From: Bacteroidales bacterium
GTDB lineage: Bacteria > Bacteroidota > Bacteroidia > Bacteroidales > UBA3824
Assembly: GCA_016287995.1 (NCBI GenBank)
Contig: JAEEXW010000047.1
Location: forward strand, 1 to 12,506
Direction of reading: 5' to 3'
Length of the DNA: 12,506 nt
The notes beneath the pieces are model-generated. The model searched no databases, was not told the DNA's origin, and saw only the letters and a program-made list of their open reading frames with translations. Of this stretch, positions 1 to 6,179 are shown piece after piece. Position 1 is the first letter of the stretch. Every line of letters begins with the position of its first letter. The position numbers and the translations under genes were made by a program.

Positions 1-171
1 GGTGATAAAAGCCGGCAACTTCAAAAGCGGCAAAACAAACGAGGCTGCAACCGATAACAAAATCGTTGTCCTGTTAAGCGCATGAAAATTTTCGCGGCTC
101 ATAAACACTTTGAAAGTCAAGTACATAGCCGCCATAGCAAGCGCAGTGCGAATCCAATAGTTCAGTTCCAT
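1..171 (-). CDS. BlaR1-like M56 family membrane sensor/peptidase, N-terminal fragment
   Basis: This is a partial gene: the ATG is at 171 and 57 codons are readable before the window edge. The peptide begins MELNYWIRTALAMAAMYLTF and goes on to a second hydrophobic stretch of about 15-20 residues (around 37-55). That gives two predicted membrane segments joined by a short basic loop containing an Asn-Arg pair, the usual N-terminal layout of M56/BlaR1 membrane proteins. The start is 5 bp after the stop of the BlaI-type repressor gene, the standard blaI-blaR1 operon order. In that family the sensor is a zinc metalloprotease whose activation leads to loss of the repressor. The HExxH motif and any sensor domain lie outside the window, so the signal cannot be stated. 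Other Bacteroidetes M56 proteins couple to TonB or peptidoglycan cues rather than beta-lactams. The family call rests on the N-terminus plus the neighbour. Confidence 0.75.
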   Translation of the reverse strand, partial: MELNYWIRTALAMAAMYLTFKVFMSRENFHALNRTTILLSVAASFVLPLLKLPAFIT

Positions 172-176
172 AATTT

Positions 177-533
177 TCAAGAGTTTTCAACCTGTTTCAA
201 CAAATCCTTAATTTCTTCCGCTGAAAGTTCCCCGTCGTCCACAAGCGCGGAAACAGCGTTTTTGTATGAGTTTCCGAAATACTCTTTTATGATGTTTTTC
301 AGCGACTTGCGGCCGAAACCGCTGCGGTCTACGGCGGGAAAATACTGATAAGAGTTTCCGTAAGCCTTGTGCGAGACAAAGCCTTTTGCTTCAAGTGCCC
401 TGACCATCGTTGAGACGGTGTTGAAATGCGGTTTGGGTTCGGGCAAAAGTTCCAAAATGTCCTTTACAAACATCGCTCCGTTGTCCCAAAAAATATTCAT
501 CAGTTCTTCTTCCTTTTTCGTAAGTTTTTCCAT
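177..533 (-). CDS. BlaI/MecI/CopY-family transcriptional repressor
   Basis: The product is 118 residues, a normal size for a BlaI/MecI repressor. It opens with the family's typical LTKKEEELMNIFWDNG, followed by a winged-helix DNA-binding region at about residues 5-70 (FNTVSTMVRALEAKGFVSH is the recognition helix and wing start). The C-terminal third is the dimerisation helix region (NAVSALVDDGELSAEEIKDLL). In MecI/BlaI the sensor-dependent cut falls at an Asn-Phe bond in the matching region; here the residues read Ala-Leu (VSALVDD), so the cleavage site, if any, differs. The M56 sensor gene follows 5 bp downstream. Two identical 17-bp palindromes lie 55-92 bp upstream, and one overlaps the -33 element, which suggests autorepression. 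Family assignment is confident; a role in beta-lactam resistance is not shown. Confidence 0.92.
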   Translation of the reverse strand: MEKLTKKEEELMNIFWDNGAMFVKDILELLPEPKPHFNTVSTMVRALEAKGFVSHKAYGNSYQYFPAVDRSGFGRKSLKNIIKEYFGNSYKNAVSALVDDGELSAEEIKDLLKQVENS

Positions 534-559
534 CTTGACATCAATTTTAATTAACGCTG

Positions 560-589
560 CAAAGATAAATAAAAAAATTTGAATAACAA
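560..589 (-). promoter_or_regulatory. Bacteroidetes-type promoter for the blaI-like operon
   Basis: On the minus strand the -7 element TATCTTTG (567-560) matches TAnnTTTG exactly. A -33 TTG (589-587) sits 19 bp upstream of it. The promoter lies 27 bp from the repressor's ATG and overlaps the nearer palindrome. Confidence 0.65.
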
Positions 590-604
590 CTATTTTTTTT
601 AGTT
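588..604. promoter_or_regulatory. Candidate BlaI operator, copy 1
   Basis: AACTATTTTTTTTAGTT is an inverted repeat of AACTA and TAGTT around seven T. It is identical to the second copy at 609-625, 21 bp away (two helical turns). The ACTA/TAGT half-sites resemble the core of known BlaI/MecI operators. It overlaps the -33 element of the repressor promoter, so binding would block that promoter. Binding itself is inferred. Confidence 0.6.
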
Positions 605-608
605 TTTT

Positions 609-625
609 AACTATTTTTTTTAGTT
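609..625. promoter_or_regulatory. Candidate BlaI operator, copy 2
   Basis: This is an exact second copy of the 17-bp palindrome at 588-604, centred 21 bp further from the repressor gene. Both dimers would sit on the same DNA face, which allows cooperative binding. It lies 35 bp upstream of the miaA -33 element, so any effect on miaA would have to be indirect. Confidence 0.58.
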
Positions 626-659
626 ATCATCTTAAAACCGAAAAAAAACGCAAAAAAAC

Positions 660-690
660 TTTGGGCTTAGACAAAAAAACAGTACATTTG
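660..690 (+). promoter_or_regulatory. Bacteroidetes-type promoter for miaA
   Basis: TTTG at 660-663, then 19 bp, then TACATTTG at 683-690: a full match to the TTTG / TAnnTTTG consensus. The ATG of miaA is 25 bp downstream, so the leader would be short. Confidence 0.7.
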
Positions 691-715
691 TCAAGATAAA
701 AATGATAAAAGAATT

Positions 716-1642
716 ATGAATTTAATCACGGTTTTAGGACCGACGGCATCGGGCAAAACGAGTTTTGCGGCAAACCTTGCTTACGCACTTGACACTGAAA
801 TTATCAGTGCGGATTCACGGCAGGTTTACCGGGGCATGGACTTAGGTACGGGCAAGGATTTGGACGATTATTCTGTCAACGGAAAACAAATTCCGTATCA
901 TCTGATTGACATACTTGGCGCCGGCGAAAAATACAACGTTTTCCGCTATCAAAAAGACTTTTTTGAGGCATTCAAAAACATTTCTACAATTCCGATTCTA
1001 TGCGGCGGAACGGGGCTTTATTTGGAATCGGTCATAAGAAATTACCAGTTGGTTGACGTTCCGGCAAATCCCTCACTGCGCCAAAAATTGGAAAAATATT
1101 CGTTGGAAGAGTTGAAAGAAATGCTTGCGAAGATGAAAACCCTTCACAACGACACTGACACCGACACCAAAAAACGCGCAATCCGCGGCATCGAAATAGA
1201 GACTTTTATCCTTGAAAATCCGAAAGTAGTCCCCTCCTACCCTAAAATCGACAGCATAATTTTCGGGATAAAAAATCCGCGCGAAATCGAACGCGAAAAA
1301 ATAAAAATCCGTCTTGAAGAACGCCTCAAAAACGGCATGGCAGACGAAATGCTAACCCTTATGAAAAACGGTGTCAAAGAGGAAGATTTGATTTACTATG
1401 GTCTTGAATATAAGTATGTTACGCTCTATGCCGTCGGAAAAATAACATACGAAGAAATGTTTGAACAACTCTACATTGCTATATGCCAATTTGCAAAACG
1501 GCAAATGACATGGTTTCGCCGTATGGAGCGTCTCGGTATACGAATTTTATGGATTGACGCACAACTGCCGATGGAAAAGAAAATTAATTTTGCGTTGGAG
1601 ATGATTCACCGCATCGAAAACTCGCAACCGCAATACAACTGA
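716..1642 (+). CDS. miaA: tRNA dimethylallyltransferase (MiaA)
   Basis: MiaA transfers the dimethylallyl group from DMAPP to N6 of A37 in tRNAs that read codons starting with U (i6A37). The 308-residue product has the family's landmarks: the P-loop GPTASGKT at residues 8-15, SADSRQVYRG at 31-40 with the catalytic Asp33, CGGTGLYLESVI at 96-107, and the C-terminal FAKRQMTWFRR at 259-269 that contacts the tRNA. Length is normal for the family. The ATG at 716 starts directly before the P-loop strand and sits 25 bp from a good promoter. The 3' end overlaps the convergent queH gene by 37 bp and has no terminator of its own. Many Bacteroidetes carry two MiaA paralogues; the sequence does not say which one this is. 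Confidence 0.96.
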   Translation: MNLITVLGPTASGKTSFAANLAYALDTEIISADSRQVYRGMDLGTGKDLDDYSVNGKQIPYHLIDILGAGEKYNVFRYQKDFFEAFKNISTIPILCGGTGLYLESVIRNYQLVDVPANPSLRQKLEKYSLEELKEMLAKMKTLHNDTDTDTKKRAIRGIEIETFILENPKVVPSYPKIDSIIFGIKNPREIEREKIKIRLEERLKNGMADEMLTLMKNGVKEEDLIYYGLEYKYVTLYAVGKITYEEMFEQLYIAICQFAKRQMTWFRRMERLGIRILWIDAQLPMEKKINFALEMIHRIENSQPQYN

Positions 1643-2139
1643 TTATAAAAACCGTTTTCTTTAAGCAGTTGGTTTCTGCGCTGTTGAAGACCGCCTTTTC
1701 GCCAGTTTTTGGCCAAATAACTCACGTTTTCAAGACCGCTGACGGCAAACTCTCCAGCCTCGTCAATTTGGTCGAGACGTTTCCACCGCGAAGAAGAAAG
1801 CGTTGAAGCAATAGTGTCAAAACCGCGTTCTGCGGCTGTCTGAGCGGTCTTTTTCAGGCGCATTTTAAAACATTTCAAACAACGCCCTCCCCTTTCAGGT
1901 TCGTTTTCAAGACCTGAAATTTCTTTCAGCCATTCATCATGGTTATATCCGCCTTCAATCATTTCAATGCCGAGTTTTTTGGAATATTTTTCACATTCAG
2001 CGCGGCGAATTTCATATTCCTCCTGTGGAAAAATATTAGGATTATAATAAAAAATCGCCGGTTTAATGCCGTCATTCATAAGTTTTTCCAAAATAGGCGC
2101 ACTACACGGCGCACAACAAGCATGAAGAAGAATTTTCAT
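1606..2139 (-). CDS. queH: Epoxyqueuosine reductase QueH
   Basis: QueH (formerly DUF208) reduces epoxyqueuosine to queuosine at wobble position 34 of tRNAs with GUN anticodons. It is the non-orthologous replacement of the cobalamin-dependent QueG. The 177-residue product shows the family pattern: HACCAPC at residues 6-12 (Cys8, Cys9), GGRCLKCF at 84-91 (Cys87, Cys90) supplying the iron-sulfur cluster ligands, and YNQLYCGCEFS at 165-175 with a Cys170-Gly-Cys172 redox pair. The gene is convergent with miaA and the last 37 bp overlap, so the two coding 3' ends share DNA on opposite strands. MiaA and QueH act on neighbouring positions of the anticodon loop, and tRNA-Tyr is a substrate of both. 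I saw no clear promoter match in 2140-2221, which is AT-rich with a short GTTAG-like reiteration at 2191-2212. Confidence 0.94.
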   Translation of the reverse strand: MKILLHACCAPCSAPILEKLMNDGIKPAIFYYNPNIFPQEEYEIRRAECEKYSKKLGIEMIEGGYNHDEWLKEISGLENEPERGGRCLKCFKMRLKKTAQTAAERGFDTIASTLSSSRWKRLDQIDEAGEFAVSGLENVSYLAKNWRKGGLQQRRNQLLKENGFYNQLYCGCEFSMR

Positions 2140-2221
2140 ATTTTTTTAAAATTTTGGCACGTTAATTGGTTTATATTAACTGACAATAAATTAGTTAGGT
2201 TAGGTTGGTTAGTTTTTTTTT

Positions 2222-2261
2222 AACAAGGCTGTCATTATAAATGACCGCCTTGTTTTTTTTT
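2222..2261 (+). terminator. Intrinsic terminator, plus-strand orientation
   Basis: AACAAGGC (2222-2229) pairs with GCCTTGTT (2247-2254). After one mismatch, GTCATT (2231-2236) pairs with AATGAC (2240-2245) over a 3-nt loop. A T-tract follows only on the plus strand; on the minus strand the hairpin is followed by A residues. It sits just past the mlaD stop, yet faces the other way. The only plus-strand gene upstream of it is miaA. Confidence 0.75.
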
Positions 2262-3201
2262 ATTTATTTTTTTCTTTACCGCCGAAAATTGCAAGATTAA
2301 TGTATTTTTTCGGATGCTTTTCAAAATCGTCAATCAAAATATTAAGTTTTGTTGTCAGCGTTTCGATATTGTTATAAACCGTATCGCTCGTTAAAAACTT
2401 CTGAACAGTTCCATCGGGAGAGTTAACCGTATTTAGCAGAGTGTTGACATTTTGCAAAGTCGTCCTTGCCTCGGCGAGCGTTTTTGAAAGTTCCAAAGCG
2501 GAGAGCGTGTCGCTCAATGACGCAAAATTCTGAATTGCGCGGTCGATGTTTCCGCTGTTTTTTCCCATCGTGCGGCTGAGTTTTGTAAAATTGACAAGCA
2601 TAGAATCTACAAGCGTCATTTTTCCAGACAAATTTCCGGCAATTTTTTGAAGGTCTCTCAAACCCGCCTCCAAATAATTGATATTTTCTTGATTAAGAAG
2701 TCTGTTAACCGAGTGCATAACAGAATCCGTTGTCATCAACATTCCTACCAAATCGTTTTTCATAGGCATAATCAGTTCCAAAAGTTGATCAACAATTCCG
2801 CCTTCGGTCATTCCTATAAGCGTATCGCCGTTTTCGTGATAACCGCTAAAATTTTTCGGGCGGATAACATCAATGCCTTTTGTGCCCATAATGTCAACAC
2901 TGACGATTTTCATCACCGTACCTTTCGGCAAGCGAAATTCTTCGTTAACCTTAAATCGGACATAAATTTTCAACTCGTTATTCTCCTCTCTAAAATCAAT
3001 ACTTTTGACAGAGCCGATACGATACCCACTCAATAGTACGGGATTGCTTTGGGCAAGGTTATCTAATCTGTCATATACGGCAACAAATTCGTTTTCGGTT
3101 TTAAAAAGGTTTTCGCCTTTGAGAAACGAAAGCCCCCAGACCAAAAGCACAAGGGCGAGAATTGTCAGAACACCAGTTTTTATTATACTTTTACGCTCCA
3201 T
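2260..3201 (-). CDS. MCE-family lipid transport protein (MlaD-like)
   Basis: The product is a 313-residue MCE protein. It has a short basic N-terminus, one membrane segment at about residues 9-27 (GVLTILALVLLVWGLSF), then the MCE/MlaD domain at about 36-115 with the typical NPVLLSGYRIGSVKSIDF and a PKGTVMKIVSVDIMGTKGI segment. A long helical C-terminal region follows (about 120-290). MCE proteins form hexameric rings that carry phospholipids between the inner and outer membrane with an MlaE permease and an MlaF ATPase; neither partner is next to this gene. I chose the ATG at 3201 (MERKSIIKTG); the in-frame TTG at 3210 lies at the edge of a terminator T-tract and is unlikely. The two tRNA genes and their terminator are directly upstream, and I see no separate promoter. 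Confidence 0.9.
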   Translation of the reverse strand: MERKSIIKTGVLTILALVLLVWGLSFLKGENLFKTENEFVAVYDRLDNLAQSNPVLLSGYRIGSVKSIDFREENNELKIYVRFKVNEEFRLPKGTVMKIVSVDIMGTKGIDVIRPKNFSGYHENGDTLIGMTEGGIVDQLLELIMPMKNDLVGMLMTTDSVMHSVNRLLNQENINYLEAGLRDLQKIAGNLSGKMTLVDSMLVNFTKLSRTMGKNSGNIDRAIQNFASLSDTLSALELSKTLAEARTTLQNVNTLLNTVNSPDGTVQKFLTSDTVYNNIETLTTKLNILIDDFEKHPKKYINLAIFGGKEKNK

Positions 3202-3208
3202 AATATAC

Positions 3209-3233
3209 AAAAAAAGGCTGTCTCACAACAGCC
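3209..3233 (-). terminator. Intrinsic terminator of the tRNA-Arg pair
   Basis: On the minus strand GGCTGT-TGTGAG-ACAGCC forms a 6-bp stem with a 6-nt loop, followed directly by seven T. It lies 29 bp after the second tRNA and only 7 bp before the mlaD start codon. Confidence 0.75.
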
Positions 3234-3262
3234 ATCAACCCATGAAAAATTAATTATTTTTG

Positions 3263-3336
3263 TGACCTCGGCGGGATTCAAACCCACAACCTTTTGATCC
3301 GTAGTCAAATGCTCTATTCAGTTGAGCTACGAGGCC
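3263..3336 (-). tRNA. tRNA-Arg (anticodon ACG), copy 2
   Basis: The reverse strand folds as a complete 74-nt cloverleaf. The acceptor GGCCTCG pairs with CGAGGTC, the D-stem is GCTC/GAGC, and the anticodon stem TTTGA/TCAAA carries loop CTACGGA (anticodon ACG, wobble A needing TadA deamination). The T-arm is GTGGG-TTTGAAT-CCCGC and the discriminator is A. CCA is not encoded. It is identical to the copy at 3379-3452 and is separated from it by 42 bp; the two are probably one transcript. Confidence 0.96.
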
Positions 3337-3378
3337 TAACCTTAACTTAATTAATAATCTTTCTAAGCCTGAAAAATG

Positions 3379-3452
3379 TGACCTCGGCGGGATTCAAACC
3401 CACAACCTTTTGATCCGTAGTCAAATGCTCTATTCAGTTGAGCTACGAGGCC
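3379..3452 (-). tRNA. tRNA-Arg (anticodon ACG), copy 1
   Basis: This is the same 74-nt cloverleaf as the copy at 3263-3336, with anticodon ACG and no encoded CCA. The identity extends only one or two bases beyond the mature ends, so the duplication is kept at the level of the tRNA itself. It is promoter-proximal: a consensus promoter lies 18 bp upstream. Confidence 0.96.
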
Positions 3453-3470
3453 TCCTTAAAAAAACCGCTG

Positions 3471-3501
3471 CAAAGGTAAGAAGTTTTTTTTTAATCTGCA
3501 A
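3471..3501 (-). promoter_or_regulatory. Promoter of the tRNA-Arg pair
   Basis: Minus strand: TTG (3501-3499), 20-bp spacer, TACCTTTG (3478-3471), an exact TAnnTTTG match 18 bp before the tRNA. Transcription would cover both tRNAs and stop at 3209-3233, or read on into mlaD. Confidence 0.65.
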
Positions 3502-3545
3502 AATTTTTTTACATTTTTTTCTTAGATTTCTACTAACTCACTGAC

Positions 3546-4700
3546 TTACATATTCGTATCTTTCTTAACATCTTTATCCAAAAGAATAGTCATCGAAAAT
3601 AAAGAATACTCATCATTAAGTTTGGTATAATCATATTGAATTTTATGCTTACTGCGGTTGATAATCGCAATCAAACCGCTACCTTTGGAATCGGGCAACG
3701 TCAAAAGTCTTGACCTTTCTTCCCTATCGGTTTCGTTGAGAGAATCAATAAGTTTTTGAGTTTCAGGAATTTTAGAAGTAAGGATATGGTTAGCCGCCGA
3801 AAGAATCAAATGCTCAGGTGTCTGACGTATAAAAAACATTCCAAAACAGCCCTGAACGTCCCGCGTTTTTACCGGCTTATCAGCATGTGCGAGAATATTC
3901 TGCAAAAGTTCTATCATCACGCAATATACCTTTGTCCTAAGCCCTTTTGAAACATTAATCTGCCGCGAAAGAATACTTAGCAAATTAATAAGATTTTCCT
4001 GATTTAAAATACCGCTATAATGTAAGAAAATTCTATTTTTTTGAAGACCTATATGAAAGGCAATCAACTTGTCAAGAGAATATTTCTGAACCTCAGCCTT
4101 AACTTCGGGTTTATCAACGTCTTTCTTGTTGAAAAGCACATCAATATGCTGATAAAAACGCGAATAGCCACATTCTGTCGGCACAAAACCGTATTTAATT
4201 TTGCTACCTGCTTTCCGCGCAATTTCTATAAGACCGAGACCTGCACCGCCTTTTTGCGAATATTCACCGTTAGCGAGAATTTGACGCGAATAATTTTTCA
4301 ACTCGTCAGAATCCTTAGAATTTACAATGTCAAGTTTTTCTTTAAGTTTTTCGCAATGCTCGTTTTTGACAAGGTTTGCGGAAGTGATATAATAACCGTA
4401 ACGCCCGCGCCTTATGATAAAAAGCCCATATTGGTCGAAATTCTCCCCTCCAGTTGTTCCTTCAAGGTCCTGATGACGGGTTATGTTTTGAAGACTTTCA
4501 ACCATTATAAAATAGACCTTTTTTCTAACCATAAGTTTTTCTTTCATATCCCCGAAATTAGTCTCGGCGAGCGAAAGAATATTCTCAACCACGTCAGAAT
4601 TCACATTTCCCCTATAAGTATACTCCAAACCCTCAGGCGAAGTGTGCTCATAGAGATCGTATGCTATATGTCCGCTAAACATTACGCTTTCAACTGACAT
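3546..4700 (-). CDS. Tandem-duplicated SiaB-like (DUF6272) GHKL-type kinase protein
   Basis: The 384-residue protein is two diverged copies of one ~180-residue unit. Four landmarks repeat in the same order: RKKVYFIMVESLQNITRHQ (59-77) and RTKVYCVMIELLQNILAHA (255-273); GLFIIRRGRYGYYITSANL (92-110) and GMFFIRQTPEHLILSAANH (287-305); KGGAGLGLIEIARK (150-163) and KGSGLIAIINRSK (339-351); then a closing strand, FYQHIDVLF (182-190) and LFSMTILLD (367-375). The E-x3-N motif (Glu68/Asn72, Glu264/Asn268) and the Gly-rich motif resemble the N and G boxes of HATPase/GHKL kinases, as in SiaB, which phosphorylates SiaC in a partner-switching pathway. The second Gly-rich box is weaker. SiaB-like proteins are usually single units. 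No signal peptide or membrane segment is seen, so it should be cytoplasmic. No SiaC- or phosphatase-like gene is adjacent. The family call is from memory of motifs; the duplication is seen directly. Confidence 0.72.
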   Translation of the reverse strand: MSVESVMFSGHIAYDLYEHTSPEGLEYTYRGNVNSDVVENILSLAETNFGDMKEKLMVRKKVYFIMVESLQNITRHQDLEGTTGGENFDQYGLFIIRRGRYGYYITSANLVKNEHCEKLKEKLDIVNSKDSDELKNYSRQILANGEYSQKGGAGLGLIEIARKAGSKIKYGFVPTECGYSRFYQHIDVLFNKKDVDKPEVKAEVQKYSLDKLIAFHIGLQKNRIFLHYSGILNQENLINLLSILSRQINVSKGLRTKVYCVMIELLQNILAHADKPVKTRDVQGCFGMFFIRQTPEHLILSAANHILTSKIPETQKLIDSLNETDREERSRLLTLPDSKGSGLIAIINRSKHKIQYDYTKLNDEYSLFSMTILLDKDVKKDTNM

Positions 4701-4752
4701 CTTTCAACTTTTTTATAAGTAATTAGAAAAACAATTTCCCGTCATTTATATT

Positions 4753-4834
4753 AAACGTAATTTCAAGGATTTTGTTTCGATTTTGCTTCATTATTTTTTT
4801 TCAACCGAAACAAAATCCTGAAATTCAAACGTTT
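4753..4834. repeat. Large imperfect inverted repeat after thrC
   Basis: The left arm at 4759-4779 and the right arm at 4806-4825 are reverse complements over 20 bp, with one extra A in the left arm; the shared core is GGATTTTGTTTCG. An outer AAACG/CGTTT pair extends it to 4753-4834. The loop is 26 nt and T-rich on the plus strand. It fills most of the gap between the thrC stop and the next gene. No U-tract follows it in the thrC direction, so it is not a textbook terminator, though it would fold strongly in the thrC 3' UTR. Confidence 0.8.
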
Positions 4835-4850
4835 ATTTTAATAATTTTTT

Positions 4851-6152
4851 TTATAGATAACGCTCTGCAAGAATTTTTTCAAGTTCTTTGTAGTCGTTTT
4901 CCATTTTTATAGAGGTCTTCGGCTTATCGAGACATTTTTTCAAAGCCTCAGGCAAAATAGGTTCAGTATTTACCGCGCTTTTTACAACGTCAAGAAACTT
5001 AGCCGGATGAGCCGTTTCAAGAAAAATACCCGGAGCATCGGAAGTATTATCCCTCAAATATTTTTCAATTCCTAACATTCCAACCGCGCCGTGCGGGTCA
5101 AGCATATAACCGTATTCTTGATATATGACACTCATTTTCTTTTTCGTCTGTTCGTCCGAAAAACTATAAGACGAAATTGTCGCGCCAAACTCTTTTGAGG
5201 AATGAGAGAATATCATATCAAGCCTTTCAAAATTGCTCGGGTCGCCTACGTCCATCGCATTAGAAATCGTCTGAACCGATGGTTTCGGGGTATAAACTCC
5301 CGACTGCAAATATTGCGGAACGGTATCGTTTGCATTTGTTGCCGCCACAAAATGCTTTACGGGAAGTCCCGATTTCAAAGCCAAAATTCCGCCCGTTATA
5401 TTTCCGAAATTTCCACTCGGCACACAAATCACCGAATCGTAACTTTTTACTTGTTTTACCGCATAATAGTAGTAAAACGACTGAGGAATCAGCCTTGCAA
5501 TATTAATTGAATTTGCCGAAGTCAATTTAAATTTTCCTTTGGTGTCAAAATTTGCAAAAGCCGTTTTCACCAAAGCCTGACAATCGTCAAAAACACCGTT
5601 AACTTCTAATGCTGTGATATTTCCGCCGTTAGTAGTGAGTTGTTTTTCTTGAATTTCACTCACTTTTCCGCTCGGATAAAGGATAATCACGTCAACGCCC
5701 GGAACGTTAAGAAAACCGTTAGCAACCGCGCTTCCCGTATCGCCGGAAGTTGCGACCAAAATCACGGTCTTCTCGTTTTTCCTCTGAGAAAAATACCCCA
5801 AACATCTTGCCATAAATCGCGCTCCGACATCTTTAAATGCGCAAGTCGGACCGTGAAAAAGTTCAAGACTATAAATTTTGTCCTTCACCCTTACAAGCGG
5901 AATGTCAAAATTCAAGACCTCAGAACAAAGTTTCTTGAAATCTTCGTCCGGAATTTCGTCTCCGACATATTCCTTTCCGACATAATAACCGATTTCAGGC
6001 AAAGACATATCGAAAAGATTAGCCCAAAATTCTGCGGGCAGTTTTATGTAATTTTCGGGCATAAACAAACCTCTCATAGGCGCAAGTCCCTGTTTGACAG
6101 CCTGTTCAAACGAAACTTTCAAGTTTTTATCCCTCGTGCTTATATATTTCAT
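4851..6152 (-). CDS. thrC: Threonine synthase
   Basis: ThrC is the PLP enzyme that converts O-phosphohomoserine to threonine and phosphate, the last step of threonine synthesis. The 433-residue product starts MKYISTRDKNLKVSFEQA, typical of the longer bacterial/fungal class. It carries the PLP lysine in ELFHGPTCAFKDVG (Lys107), the VATSGDTGSAVANGF phosphate-binding region, and SGNFGNITGG further on. The aspartate kinase gene lies 27 bp upstream on the same strand, so the pair is very probably one operon. Homoserine dehydrogenase and homoserine kinase, which act between these two enzymes, are not in the window. A large inverted repeat follows the stop codon. Confidence 0.96.
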   Translation of the reverse strand: MKYISTRDKNLKVSFEQAVKQGLAPMRGLFMPENYIKLPAEFWANLFDMSLPEIGYYVGKEYVGDEIPDEDFKKLCSEVLNFDIPLVRVKDKIYSLELFHGPTCAFKDVGARFMARCLGYFSQRKNEKTVILVATSGDTGSAVANGFLNVPGVDVIILYPSGKVSEIQEKQLTTNGGNITALEVNGVFDDCQALVKTAFANFDTKGKFKLTSANSINIARLIPQSFYYYYAVKQVKSYDSVICVPSGNFGNITGGILALKSGLPVKHFVAATNANDTVPQYLQSGVYTPKPSVQTISNAMDVGDPSNFERLDMIFSHSSKEFGATISSYSFSDEQTKKKMSVIYQEYGYMLDPHGAVGMLGIEKYLRDNTSDAPGIFLETAHPAKFLDVVKSAVNTEPILPEALKKCLDKPKTSIKMENDYKELEKILAERYL

Positions 6153-6179
6153 TTTCTTATGTTTTTCAAATTGAAAGTC

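Noticed and set aside
2222..2261. This hairpin as the terminator of mlaD
   Set aside because: On the minus strand the hairpin is followed by A residues, not T. The T-tract is on the plus-strand side, so it is scored as a plus-strand terminator, although some effect on mlaD cannot be excluded.
3202..3210. TTG start for the MCE protein at 3210
   Set aside because: This codon is at the edge of the terminator's T-tract; the ATG at 3201 gives the usual short basic N-terminus before the membrane segment.
3263..3452. tRNA pair as an integration site with duplicated att end
   Set aside because: Both copies are complete 74-nt tRNAs whose identity stops at about the mature ends, and no integrase or phage gene lies nearby. 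This is an ordinary tandem tRNA duplication.
4041..4697. 218-codon plus-strand open frame
   Set aside because: It lies wholly antisense to the SiaB-like gene, which has clear internal motif repeats. The plus-strand product shows only antisense-type composition.
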